DNA of 64,000 bases from Pseudoduganella violacea (lineage in GTDB: Bacteria > Pseudomonadota > Gammaproteobacteria > Burkholderiales > Burkholderiaceae_D): the NCBI RefSeq assembly GCF_014191875.1, contig NZ_JACHXD010000011.1, forward strand, positions 62,001 to 126,000. Reading direction: 5' to 3'. Shown piece after piece: positions 33,195 to 46,261 of this stretch. The position numbers and the translations under genes were made by a program. The notes under the pieces were generated by a model, which saw only the letters and a program-made list of their open reading frames with translations, made no database searches and was not told where the DNA came from. How positions within the stretch are numbered: position 1 is the stretch's first letter; each line of letters starts with the position of its first letter.

Positions 33195-33860
33195 ATGATT
33201 CCACTTTCTTTGTTGGATGGAAATGCTATTGTGCTAATTTCGCCTGAACAGTTTTTCGGCTTTCTGGCCGCCGCCCTGCTGATTACCGTGTCGCCGGGGC
33301 CGGATAATTTGATGGTCCTCAGTGTCGGCATGTCGCGCGGACGCACGCAGGGCATGGCCTTCGGCCTGGGTTGCGCGCTCGGTTGTTTGAGCCATACCTT
33401 GCTGGCCACCCTGGGCGTGAGCGCGCTGATTGCCGCCTCGCCGCCGGCCTTTACGGCGCTGAAGGTGGCGGGTGGCCTATATCTGATCTGGATGGGCATC
33501 GGCGCCTTGCGCAGCCGGGGCGGCGCCCGCGTCGAAGGACAGGGGCTGCCGGACGAATCCTTGCTGCGCCTGTTCGGCAAAGGCTTGTTTGCCAACGCCA
33601 TCAATCCCAAGGTAGTACTGTTCTTCCTGTCCTTCCTGCCGCAGTTCGTGGTAGCGGGGCAGGGCAGCGTGAGCTGGCAGACGGCGCAACTGGGCCTGAT
33701 CTTCACTGCCCAGGGCTGCCTGTTGTTTGGCATGCTGGGCTACTTCTCGGGCGCCGTTGGCAAGTGGATCAACCGCAATCCTGGCGCCGGCATGTGGCTG
33801 GACCGCGTGGCGGGCGCCGTCTTCGTCGGTCTGGGCCTGCGCCTGCTCGTGGCGCGCTAA
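33195..33860 (+). CDS. LysE/RhtB-family amino acid exporter
   Basis: A 221-residue inner-membrane protein with about six helices. N-terminal FFGFLAAALLITVSPGPDNL contains the SPGPD signature of RhtB/LysE exporters, followed by GRTQGMAFGLGCALGC, and the central NPKVVLFFLSFLPQFV is also characteristic. It exports an amino acid or homoserine lactone-like compound. ATG 33195 is annotated; GTG 33231 would give the more usual length of 209 residues. Confidence 0.9.
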   Translation: MIPLSLLDGNAIVLISPEQFFGFLAAALLITVSPGPDNLMVLSVGMSRGRTQGMAFGLGCALGCLSHTLLATLGVSALIAASPPAFTALKVAGGLYLIWMGIGALRSRGGARVEGQGLPDESLLRLFGKGLFANAINPKVVLFFLSFLPQFVVAGQGSVSWQTAQLGLIFTAQGCLLFGMLGYFSGAVGKWINRNPGAGMWLDRVAGAVFVGLGLRLLVAR

Positions 33861-33869
33861 GCGTGGGCC

Positions 33870-34574
33870 TCAGCGGGCGGTGACGGTGAAACGCAGTTCC
33901 AGTTCGTCCTTCACGGCCAGCGCGCCGCCCAGCACGGCGAAGGGCACGATGCCGAAATCGCTTTGCTTGAAGACCAGCGTGCCGCTGGCGCTCAGGCCGC
34001 GCGGCGTGACGGCGATGCGCGCCGGGATCTGGTAGTTGCGCGTGACGCCGTGCAGGGTCACGGCGGCGTCCAGCACATCGTCCTTGCGCAAGATCTGCAG
34101 CAGCACCCAGGGATGGTGTTCCGCGTCCAGCGTGCGGGTCAGCATATTGCGGCGGGTGCCGGCGATGGCGTCCTCCGACGGGGAGGTTTTCAGGCCGGCT
34201 TCGGCGCGCAGGGCGCTTTCGTCGACCGTCATTTCATCCAGGCGAAAACGCAGGTCGGCCCGCTGCAGGCCTGGCGCGGCGTAGCCTTCCAGCTTGCGCA
34301 CAGCCACCACATGGTCATGTCCGATGCGTGCCAGCAGGCCGCCGGTGCGTACGGTGACGGCGATCAGCGATTCTTCCGCATTGATCTTGAATACCGGCTG
34401 GCCGCCCGCCTTGGCTTGGCGGTAGAGGGCGGGAGGGAAGCTGGCGTCGGCGCCTTGCAGTGCCGGTTCCGGCTGCGCGGGCGCGGCGTCGGTAGCCGGT
34501 GGTGGCGCCGAGGCGCAGGCTGCGAGCAGCAAGGCAAGGAGGAATGTTGCGGACGACCTGAAAAAACTGGGCAT
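33870..34574 (-). CDS. YceI-like lipoprotein
   Basis: A 234-residue protein whose signal peptide ends in the lipobox LLAAC, so it is anchored to a membrane by a lipidated Cys at about residue 20. A Pro/Ala-rich linker follows, then a YceI-like barrel (INAEESLIAVTVRTGGLLAR, then ALRAEAGLKTSPSEDAIAGT). It is much diverged from the soluble YceI protein at 25762. Convergent with the LysE gene, 9 bases apart. Role unknown; likely lipid binding at the outer membrane. Confidence 0.78.
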   Translation of the reverse strand: MPSFFRSSATFLLALLLAACASAPPPATDAAPAQPEPALQGADASFPPALYRQAKAGGQPVFKINAEESLIAVTVRTGGLLARIGHDHVVAVRKLEGYAAPGLQRADLRFRLDEMTVDESALRAEAGLKTSPSEDAIAGTRRNMLTRTLDAEHHPWVLLQILRKDDVLDAAVTLHGVTRNYQIPARIAVTPRGLSASGTLVFKQSDFGIVPFAVLGGALAVKDELELRFTVTAR

Positions 34575-34715
34575 TGTGAGTATTGGAGAGTTTGTCCTGG
34601 CGAACTTGGACTATCTTGAAAACAAGACGCTTGTTTCGCAGCCCCCCGATTGTGACAGTGTATGGTGCATTTGTCATGCCGGCGTAACAAGCGTGTGAGA
34701 TGATTCCCCCGCTCT

Positions 34716-34773
34716 TTCAAATCTCTCCCGATTTGAATCCCTTGGCCCGCATCGTGGATGCGGGCGTTTTTTT
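34716..34773 (+). ncRNA. Candidate small-RNA 3' end: hairpin plus intrinsic terminator
   Basis: TTCAAATC / GATTTGAA (34716-34737, perfect 8 base pairs) is followed by the strong terminator GCCCGCATC-GTG-GATGCGGGC (34745-34765) and GTTTTTTT. All plus-strand T-run evidence points to a plus transcript, yet no plus-strand gene precedes it; both flanking genes are on the minus strand. A small RNA starting somewhere in 34590-34700 would explain it. No promoter could be assigned with confidence. Confidence 0.45.
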
Positions 34774-34784
34774 GTGCGCCGCGT

Positions 34785-36755
34785 TCAGGCTTCGCCGCCG
34801 ATGCGGAAGGTGCGCACCACCTGCGCCAGCTTGGCTGCTTCCTCCTGCAGGGCGCTGGCTGCCGCCGCCGCTTCTTCTACCAGGGCCGCGTTCTGCTGCG
34901 TCACCTGGTCCATGTTGACGATGGCGCTGTTGACCTGTTCGATGCCGGCCGTCTGCTCTTCGCTGGCGGAGCGGATCTCGTTCATGATGTCGGTCACGCG
35001 CTGCACGCTGCTGACCACATCGCCCATGGTGGAGCCGGCCTCCTGTACCAGCTTGCTGCCGGCGTTGACATTGCCGACCGAGTCGTCGATCAGCTCCTTG
35101 ATCTCGCGCGCCGCCGCCGCGCTGCGCTGGGCCAGATTGCGCACCTCGCCCGCCACGACGGCAAAGCCGCGCCCCTGCTCGCCGGCGCGCGCCGCTTCCA
35201 CCGCGGCGTTCAGGGCCAGGATATTGGTCTGGAAAGCGATGCCGTCGATGACCGAGATGATGTCCACGATCTTGCGCGAGGAGGCGTCGATCGCACCCAT
35301 GGTTTCCACCACCTGCGACACCACGGCGCCGCCGCGCTGGGCGATGTCGGAGGCACTTTGCGCCAGCTGGCTGGCCTGGCGCGCATTGTCGGCGTTCTGG
35401 CGCACGGTGGCGGTCAGCTCCTCCATCGAGCTGGCGGTCTTCTCCAGCGCGCCGGCCTGCTGCTCGGTGCGCGAGGAGAGATCCTGGTTGCCGCTGGCGA
35501 TCTCGCCGGAGGCGGTGGCGATATGGTCGGCGCCCGAGCGTACCTGCCCCACCACGGAGGACAGGCTGCTGCTGATGCCGTTCATCGCTTCGGCCATGCG
35601 GCCGATTTCATCGTCGCCCTCGGCCCGCAGGCGCACGCGCAGGTCGCCGTCGGCGATCTGGCGCGCCGCGTCCTGGGCATGGGCCAGCGGCAGGGTGACG
35701 ATCTTGCGCACCACGAAGTACAGGGCGAGTGCGAACAGGAGCAGCGCGCCGAAGCCGAACAGGGCGTAGCGGGTGCGCAGCTTGACCGCTTCGCGCGTGA
35801 TTTCCTCGGTATAGGCGCCGCCGCCGATCACCCAGTGCCAGTCCTTGACCCAGCCATAGGCCACGATCTTTTCGCGTGCCGAGGTTTCGCCCGGATTCAG
35901 CCAGGGGTAGCGGATCACGCCGTTTTTCTTCTCCAGCATCTCCTTGATGAATTCATGGCCGGACGAATCCTTGGAATTCAGGATGTTCGCGCCTTCGCGC
36001 GCCGGGTGGATGATCAGCTTGCCGTAGTCGGGACCGGGGCGTGAATCGAGCACATAGAAGTAGCCGGTCTCGCCCACCTTGATGGCCTTGATGCGTTCTT
36101 TCAGCACCGCGATCTCGCGCGACACATCGACGCCCACGAACAGGATGCCGACCACCTTGCCGGCCGCGTCGCGGATCGGGTCGTAGCGCGTGATGAACTG
36201 CTTGCCGAACAGGGTGGCCAGACCGGTATAGCTCTGGCCCGCGCGCAGCGGTGCATAGCCGGGATGGGCGCGGTCGAGCAGGGTGCCGATGGCGCGCTCG
36301 CCGTCTTCCTTCTTGACCGAGGTGGAGATGCGGATGAAGTCTTCGCCGCTGGCCGCGAACACGGTGGCGACGGCGCCGCTTTGCGCGGTAAAGCGGTCGG
36401 GGATGCTGAAGTCCATATTCAGCACCTTGCCGCCGTCGCTGAGCGCGGGTGAGGGCTTGCCGCCGACGTCGATGGTCTGGGCCGGATCGAGCGCGAATTT
36501 ACCGCTGTAAGAGGCGGCTAGCACATTGGCAAAGCTGTTCGCTTCGCTGGTAACGGCGCCGTTGAAGACTTCCACCATATCGCGCACGCCGCGCAGTTCG
36601 GTGTTCAGTCCCTTGATTTCGCGTTCTTCAAGCAGGGCGGTGGTGCTGCTGCTGATCAGCACGATGAGGATGGCGAGAATCAGACTCACCAGGCTGAAGG
36701 TAAAGAAGGTGAGCTTTCCGCCTACGCCAAGTTGCCGGAATTGAAATGTCCTCAT
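34785..36755 (-). CDS. Methyl-accepting chemotaxis protein with Cache sensor domain
   Basis: A 656-residue chemoreceptor. First membrane helix (about 14-36), a Cache3/Cache2-type periplasmic sensor (about 45-330, with [14 protein letters not shown] and [17 protein letters not shown]), second helix (about 342-360), HAMP ([20 protein letters not shown]), then the signalling hairpin whose tip has [20 protein letters not shown] and [18 protein letters not shown]. Methylation-type Glu/Gln pairs are present. It lacks a C-terminal NWETF-type pentapeptide, so CheR/CheB are recruited otherwise. No chemotaxis operon is adjacent. Small organic acids are usual Cache ligands. Confidence 0.95.
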   Translation of the reverse strand: MRTFQFRQLGVGGKLTFFTFSLVSLILAILIVLISSSTTALLEEREIKGLNTELRGVRDMVEVFNGAVTSEANSFANVLAASYSGKFALDPAQTIDVGGKPSPALSDGGKVLNMDFSIPDRFTAQSGAVATVFAASGEDFIRISTSVKKEDGERAIGTLLDRAHPGYAPLRAGQSYTGLATLFGKQFITRYDPIRDAAGKVVGILFVGVDVSREIAVLKERIKAIKVGETGYFYVLDSRPGPDYGKLIIHPAREGANILNSKDSSGHEFIKEMLEKKNGVIRYPWLNPGETSAREKIVAYGWVKDWHWVIGGGAYTEEITREAVKLRTRYALFGFGALLLFALALYFVVRKIVTLPLAHAQDAARQIADGDLRVRLRAEGDDEIGRMAEAMNGISSSLSSVVGQVRSGADHIATASGEIASGNQDLSSRTEQQAGALEKTASSMEELTATVRQNADNARQASQLAQSASDIAQRGGAVVSQVVETMGAIDASSRKIVDIISVIDGIAFQTNILALNAAVEAARAGEQGRGFAVVAGEVRNLAQRSAAAAREIKELIDDSVGNVNAGSKLVQEAGSTMGDVVSSVQRVTDIMNEIRSASEEQTAGIEQVNSAIVNMDQVTQQNAALVEEAAAAASALQEEAAKLAQVVRTFRIGGEA

Positions 36756-36837
36756 GGGAATTGCTTTCTTCTTTTAATGAAGTCCTAAGCCTGCTTAAAA
36801 GAAAGGATGGCAAAGTGTACTCCGTAGCGCGCGATCC

Positions 36838-36979
36838 CTGTCGCGCGACAGGCTGCCAGTTTGCCCCTAACTGGCACAGTTTCTTCCCGATGGGTGGGTT
36901 GCCCGTTGGAACCCCTATCCCCGCGCTAAGTATAGCGTTTTGACCGGCTCCCTCCTCAGATTGCGGCCGGTCTTTTTTT
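36838..36979 (+). ncRNA. Candidate small RNA or leader with intrinsic terminator
   Basis: The plus strand between the divergent MCP and GST genes contains the palindrome CTGTCGCGCGACAG (36838-36851), a perfect 8-base-pair hairpin TGCCAGTT / AACTGGCA (36854-36876), a short stem CGCTA / TAGCG (36924-36937) and the terminator GACCGGC / GCCGGTC (36942-36972) with seven T. No open frame precedes the terminator. It lies 75 bases before the GST start codon, so it could be an attenuator leader for that gene or an independent small RNA. Confidence 0.45.
36942..36979 (+). terminator. Intrinsic terminator upstream of GST gene
   Basis: GACCGGC pairs with GCCGGTC, followed by TTTTTTT. Orphan on the plus strand; see the candidate RNA that it ends. 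Confidence 0.75.
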
Positions 36980-37053
36980 GTTCGCCAGCAAAAGTGTATG
37001 AATGACGCTATGATCTGTTTCCCCTTCATTGCAGCAGGCAGACAAGGACATTT

Positions 37054-37752
37054 ATGATCGACTTTTATACCGCCGCCACGCCCAACGGTCACAAGATTTC
37101 CATTGCATTGGAAGAATTGCAATTGCCGTACACCATGCACGTGCTGAGTCTGTCGGCCAATGAACAGAAGCAAGACTGGTTCCTGGCCATCAATCCCAAT
37201 GGCCGCATTCCCGCCATCGTCGACCGTGCCAATGACGATTTCGCCGTATTCGAATCGGGCGCGATCCTGATTTACCTGGCCGAGAAGGCCGGCCGCCTGC
37301 TGCCCGCCGATCCCAAGGCCCGCTCGCGCGCCCTGCAATGGCTGATGTTCCAGATGGGCGGCGTGGGGCCGATGATGGGCCAGGCCAATGTCTTCTTCCG
37401 CTACTTCCCGGAAAAGATCCAGGCCGCCATCGACCGCTACCAGGGCGAGAGCCGCCGCCTGTTCCGCGTGCTGGATGGGCATCTGAAGGATAACGAATAC
37501 CTGGCCGGCAGCGAATATTCGATCGCCGATATCGCCAACTGGGCCTGGGTGCGCACGCACAAATGGTCGGGCGTGGAAACCGAAGGCTTGCCGCATCTGC
37601 AGCGCTGGCTGGCCCAGGTCGGCGAGCGTCCGGCCGTCAAGTGCGGCATCGAGCTGCCGCCGTCGCGCGCCATCGACGAGCGCGAGCAAAAAGGCGAGGA
37701 ACTGGCTGCCGAAGTGCGCAAGATGCTGGAAACGGGCCAGTCGCGGGACTGA
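37054..37752 (+). CDS. Glutathione S-transferase, YfcG-like (Nu class)
   Basis: A 232-residue cytoplasmic enzyme. The N-terminal thioredoxin-like domain begins [20 protein letters not shown], with the Thr-Pro-Asn of YfcG-type enzymes, [12 protein letters not shown] holds the cis-Pro, and [13 protein letters not shown] binds glutathione. The helical domain has [20 protein letters not shown] and [12 protein letters not shown]. Nu-class proteins such as YfcG bind two glutathiones and act as disulfide reductases. A short charged C-terminal tail ([13 protein letters not shown]) extends beyond the family. Confidence 0.92.
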   Translation: MIDFYTAATPNGHKISIALEELQLPYTMHVLSLSANEQKQDWFLAINPNGRIPAIVDRANDDFAVFESGAILIYLAEKAGRLLPADPKARSRALQWLMFQMGGVGPMMGQANVFFRYFPEKIQAAIDRYQGESRRLFRVLDGHLKDNEYLAGSEYSIADIANWAWVRTHKWSGVETEGLPHLQRWLAQVGERPAVKCGIELPPSRAIDEREQKGEELAAEVRKMLETGQSRD

Positions 37753-37757
37753 GCGGA

Positions 37758-38066
37758 TCAGAGGCTAATCAGACTGGCGGACAAATCGCGCCGCTCGTGT
37801 AGGATGCGCAGCACGTCAATCCATATTCCATCTACGCGATAGAACAGCAGGAATGGAAAATGGTCGAGTTGCCAAACGCGCAGAGAGCGATCTGGTAGAA
37901 AGTGTGCATAACGGCGTGAGCCGACGCCGGGTTGGGAGCACAAGCCGTGCAACGTTGCTTCCAGTTCGGCGACAAACCGTTCAGCCAGTTCAGGTGAAAT
38001 ATCTGCGTAGTAGTCTGCAATTTCCAGCACGTCGCTTTTGGCGATCTGTGCGAGCTTGAAATCCAC
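37758..38066 (-). CDS. ParE/RelE-family toxin
   Basis: A 102-residue toxin read from GTG 38066, just after the antitoxin stop (38071). It has the ParE pattern: N-terminal strand FKLAQIAKSDVLEIADYYAD, helices with ELAERFVAELEATLHGLCSQ and C-terminal strands SLRVWQLDHFPFLLFYRVDG, then IDVLRILHERRDL, typical of RelE/ParE toxins. An in-frame ATG at 38120 would overlap the antitoxin by 50 bases and is less likely. ParE inhibits gyrase while RelE cuts mRNA; which applies cannot be seen. Unpaired by any mobile element. Confidence 0.85.
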   Translation of the reverse strand: MDFKLAQIAKSDVLEIADYYADISPELAERFVAELEATLHGLCSQPGVGSRRYAHFLPDRSLRVWQLDHFPFLLFYRVDGIWIDVLRILHERRDLSASLISL

Positions 38067-38070
38067 GGCC

Positions 38071-38259
38071 TTATCGCTTGGCGTTGATACGCGCACGCAA
38101 TTCGCCAGCCAATTCCTCAATACTGATTTGGGATGACGGGCCGCTGCGGATGCCTTCCATAACGAGCTCGTATAGGCGCGCCTCCGCTTCGTTCTGCGGA
38201 CCTAGCGCGTCAGCGTCGCGTGGCATCAAGAATTTGGGAGTTTCGGGCAGGGTGCTCAT
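38071..38259 (-). CDS. Antitoxin of the ParE/RelE-like pair
   Basis: A 62-residue acidic protein ending in helix ISIEELAGELRARINAKR, immediately upstream of and closely spaced with the toxin gene. It lacks an obvious ribbon-helix-helix or HTH motif at its start (MSTLPETPKFLMPRDADALG), so the family of the antitoxin is unclear. It should neutralise the toxin and autoregulate the pair. Confidence 0.72.
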   Translation of the reverse strand: MSTLPETPKFLMPRDADALGPQNEAEARLYELVMEGIRSGPSSQISIEELAGELRARINAKR

Positions 38260-38309
38260 GGCTAGATTATAAGCCGGTTCGCTTTCGCACTACGAGTTTC
38301 TGTTGTATC

Positions 38310-39178
38310 TCAGGCGATGCGCTTGTACCAGGCTTGCTGGGGCAGGAGTTGCTGGTAGTGGCGGGCGTGGGCGTCGTCGCTGGCGAGGGGGCGGTCGAGG
38401 CCGAGGATGCCGAGTGGAGCGAGGCTGGCGTGGAATAGCGTCAGTACGCGCTGGCGCAGCAACGGGCCGAAGTCGGGAAGGGCGCGACGGCAGACGATGA
38501 GCTGGAATTCGTTGAAGGAGGCGTCCGTCACCAGATTGTATTGCGCCCAGCTGATGCGGCTGCGCAGCTGCGGCAGCAATACGGCGTGGCCGTCTTCGAT
38601 CTGGAAGTGCACCGTCAGGCTGGCTGTGCCGCCCGCGTATTCGTACAGGCGCTGGCACTGCGCCAGCCGTTCTACAGGAATGCGGCAGGCGGCGGCTTCG
38701 GCCAGCAGCTCGTCGCTGCCGACAGTGGCGTGGATTTCGGTCCGGGCCAGCAGGCCTTCTTCTTCCAGCAGCACGGCCAGGGTCCAGGCTTGCTCGGCGC
38801 CAGCGCAATCGGCCAGCCAGACGCGCGGCAGGGCGGCGCCGCGCAGGCAGGCGTCGAGCAGGCCGCGTAGCTGCAACGCTTCCTGCGGATCGTCGAACAG
38901 CGTGGCGGGCGGCACGCTCAGCGCGCGCAGCAGGGCGCTGGCGCTGGCAGGATCGTGCAGGGCGCGATCCTGCAGCGACGACAGCGTCGCCAGGCCGCGC
39001 CGGTGCATCAGCGCGTACAGCTTGCGTTTCAGCGCGTCGCGCTCGTGCAGGCGGTAGTCGAAGCCGTAGCGGCGCACCAGCGCCTCCAGCAGCAGGTCCA
39101 ATTCCAGTTCCTCCAGCTCCGCGCCGGCTTCGCTGCGCAGGTCCGATAAGGCGCCCATGGCTGTTCCTTCCGCCGCCA

Positions 39179-39179
<1 letters not shown>
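38310..39179 (-). CDS. CheR-like protein, SAM-binding site degenerate
   Basis: A 289-residue protein with the CheR arrangement: N-terminal helical domain (about 15-85, YGFDYRLHERDALKRKLYAL, as in CheR), then a Rossmann-like methyltransferase region. The SAM loop, normally SxGCSTGEEP, reads WLADCAGAEQAWTLAVLL, and the NPPY/CRN-type end (usually DLIFCRNVLIYF) reads EFQLIVCRRALPDFG. Key Gly residues are thus lost, suggesting a non-catalytic or altered role. The start ATG overlaps the kinase stop by one base, so it is made with the kinase. No CheB is present. Confidence 0.75.
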
Positions 39180-44075
<4,896 letters not shown>

Positions 44076-44083
<8 letters not shown>

Positions 44084-46019
44084 TGACGAAATCCTCTTGG
44101 GGTAAAGGGGTATGTCCGCTCATATACAAGGTAGGCAGCACTTCCTGCGCCGGCAGCGGAGGGCAGAACAGGTCGCCCTGGTACTGCTCGCAGTCCACGC
44201 TCTGCAGCACGGCCAGCTGGCTCTGATTCTGCACGCCCAGGGCCATGACCTGCATGCCGAGGGCGCGCGCCAGGTGGACAATGGCGGCCACCATATCGCT
44301 GCCGCCTTCCACCGTGCCGATATTGCGCACAAAGCCGGCGTCGATGCGCATCTGGTCCAGGCCCAGCTTGCGGCAGGTCGCCAGCGAGAAGTGGGCGTGG
44401 CCGAAATCGTCCAGCGCCAGGCGCACGCCGCCCGACTGCAGCTGGTGCAGCACGCCCTCGATCGCCTCGTTATGGGCGTGCAGCAGGGCCTCGCCCAGTT
44501 GCAGCGTGATGCTGCCGGCCGGCAGGCGGTGCTTGCGCATTTCCGCCAGCAGGCGCGCTGGAATTTCGGTATGCAGCTGGGTGGTCGCCAGGCGCAGCGA
44601 CAGGTGCAGCGGCGCGCAGCCGGCGGCCACGCCGCTGACTGGCGCCCCACTACCGGCGTTGAAATCGGGCAGGGACAGGCCGGGCGGACGCGGACCATCG
44701 CGCCACAGCGCCGCCTGGGCGCAGGCGACGCCGACCAGCCAGGCGTCCAGCCGGTCGAGCAGGGCGCGGTCCTGGATATCGGCCAGGAAGCGCGGCGCGG
44801 CCAGCAAGCCCTGGTGCGGGTGGCGCCAATGCAGCTGGGCTTCCACGCCGCTGGCGCGGCCGGTCGCCAGGTCGACCTGGGGCTGGTACAGCACTTCCAG
44901 CTGGCCGCTGACCAGGGCCAGGCGCAGTTCCGACGTCCACAGCTCGCGTTCGCGTTCCAGCTGGTTCAACTCATCGTGGAAGAATTTCAGGCTGCCCTCG
45001 TCGCCGCCGGCATGGCTGGCGCGCGCATGGCTCAGGGCCAGGTCGGCGTGCTTCATCAGCTGCTGGGCATTGTCCGCGTCATGCGGATAGAGCGCGATGC
45101 CGATGCTGCTGACGTTCTTCAGGCGGTGGATGCCGATATCGAAGGGCCGGGCATGGGCTTGGCCGATCTTGTGCGCCACGCGCGCCGCATTGGCGCCGGC
45201 GCCGTTGCCCTCGATGAGCACCGCGAATTCGTCGCCGCCCAGGCGCGCCACCACGTCGGACACGCGCACGGCGGCCGACAGCCGCGCCGCCACATGGCGC
45301 AGCAGCTCGTCGCCGACTTCGTGACCCAGACTGTCGTTGACCTGGCGGAAGCGGCTGATGTTCACGAACAGCAGGGCGAATTCGCCGCGCTGGCGGTCGG
45401 CCGTGGCGACGGCATGTTCCAGCTGCTGCACCAGGGAGCGGCGGTTGAGCAGGCCGGTCAGGTTGTCGCGCGTCTGCAGCTCGGCGGCGCGGCGCTCGGC
45501 TTGCTGGCGCTCGGCCATTTCCTGTTCCAGCTCATGGCCGATGCGTTCCAGTTCCTGCTGGCGCTGGGCGCGCAGGCTCTGGTTCAGTTTGTGCAGCTCG
45601 TCGGCCTGGTCGCGCAGCTGCATGCTCTTGCGCGCCAGTTCGGTGAACACCGCCACCTTGGCTTGCACGATCTGCGGCACCAGGGGCGTGAACAGGTAAT
45701 CGGCGGCGCCGTTCTGGTAGGCGCGCAGGCGGTTCACCTCGTCGGCATAGTGGGCCGTGATGAAGATGATGGGCACCGCGCCCGAACGCGGGTGGGAACG
45801 GATGGCGTCCGCCGTGTCGAAGCCATCCATGCCGGGCATGCTCACGTCGAGCAGGATCACCGCGAACTCATGGCGCAGCACGGCGCGCAGGGCGTCTTCG
45901 CCCGAGACGGCGGCATGCAGCTCATAGCCGCGCCGGTCGGCTTCGGCGGCCAACAGGCTTTCCAGCGCAAACAGGCTGGCGGGATCATCGTTTACAAGGA
46001 GGACTTTGGGAATCTGCAC
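44076..46019 (-). CDS. REC-GGDEF-EAL protein with degenerate EAL domain
   Basis: A 647-residue regulator from GTG 46019. Receiver (1-130) with Asp in [13 protein letters not shown]; coiled coil (about 135-185); diguanylate cyclase domain with intact [10 protein letters not shown]; then an EAL domain in which the signature EALLRW reads EAQLHW, the DDFGTGYSSL loop reads [10 protein letters not shown], and AEGVE reads ALGVQ, losing catalytic Glu residues. So c-di-GMP synthesis is probable and hydrolysis improbable. The receiver makes it a target of the HAMP-array kinase that follows in the same operon (overlap 8 bases). Confidence 0.9.
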
Positions 46020-46196
46020 AGCGGAACCACGGCAATTGAAAGTTGATCGGCCCTGTCAGCGCCTCTTGCGAATGTCCACGATACTCCACCAGGAAGACGA
46101 GTCAAGCAAAAGATTTAAGGACGGACAAGGTGACAAAATCCGACATTTTATCAATTGGGCAATGTTTATTGCAGGTATTTTTTTCAGAATAAAACA

Positions 46197-46241
46197 GCCG
46201 GCCGGCGGGTGGCGCACGTTTGGCGCCCCCCGCCGGCCGGC
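46197..46241 (-). terminator. Terminator of the prolyl oligopeptidase gene
   Basis: GCCGGCCGGCGGG pairs perfectly with CCCGCCGGCCGGC (13 base pairs). Read on the minus strand it is followed by TGTTTTATT. It begins 20 bases after the peptidase stop. Confidence 0.75.
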
Positions 46242-46261
46242 AAAGTGCCGCAATCAGCGCC

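Noticed and set aside
36756..36950. c-di-GMP-I riboswitch in the MCP leader
   Set aside because: Only fragments of the aptamer core are present; the GGGACGCAAAGC block and the GNRA tetraloop are missing.
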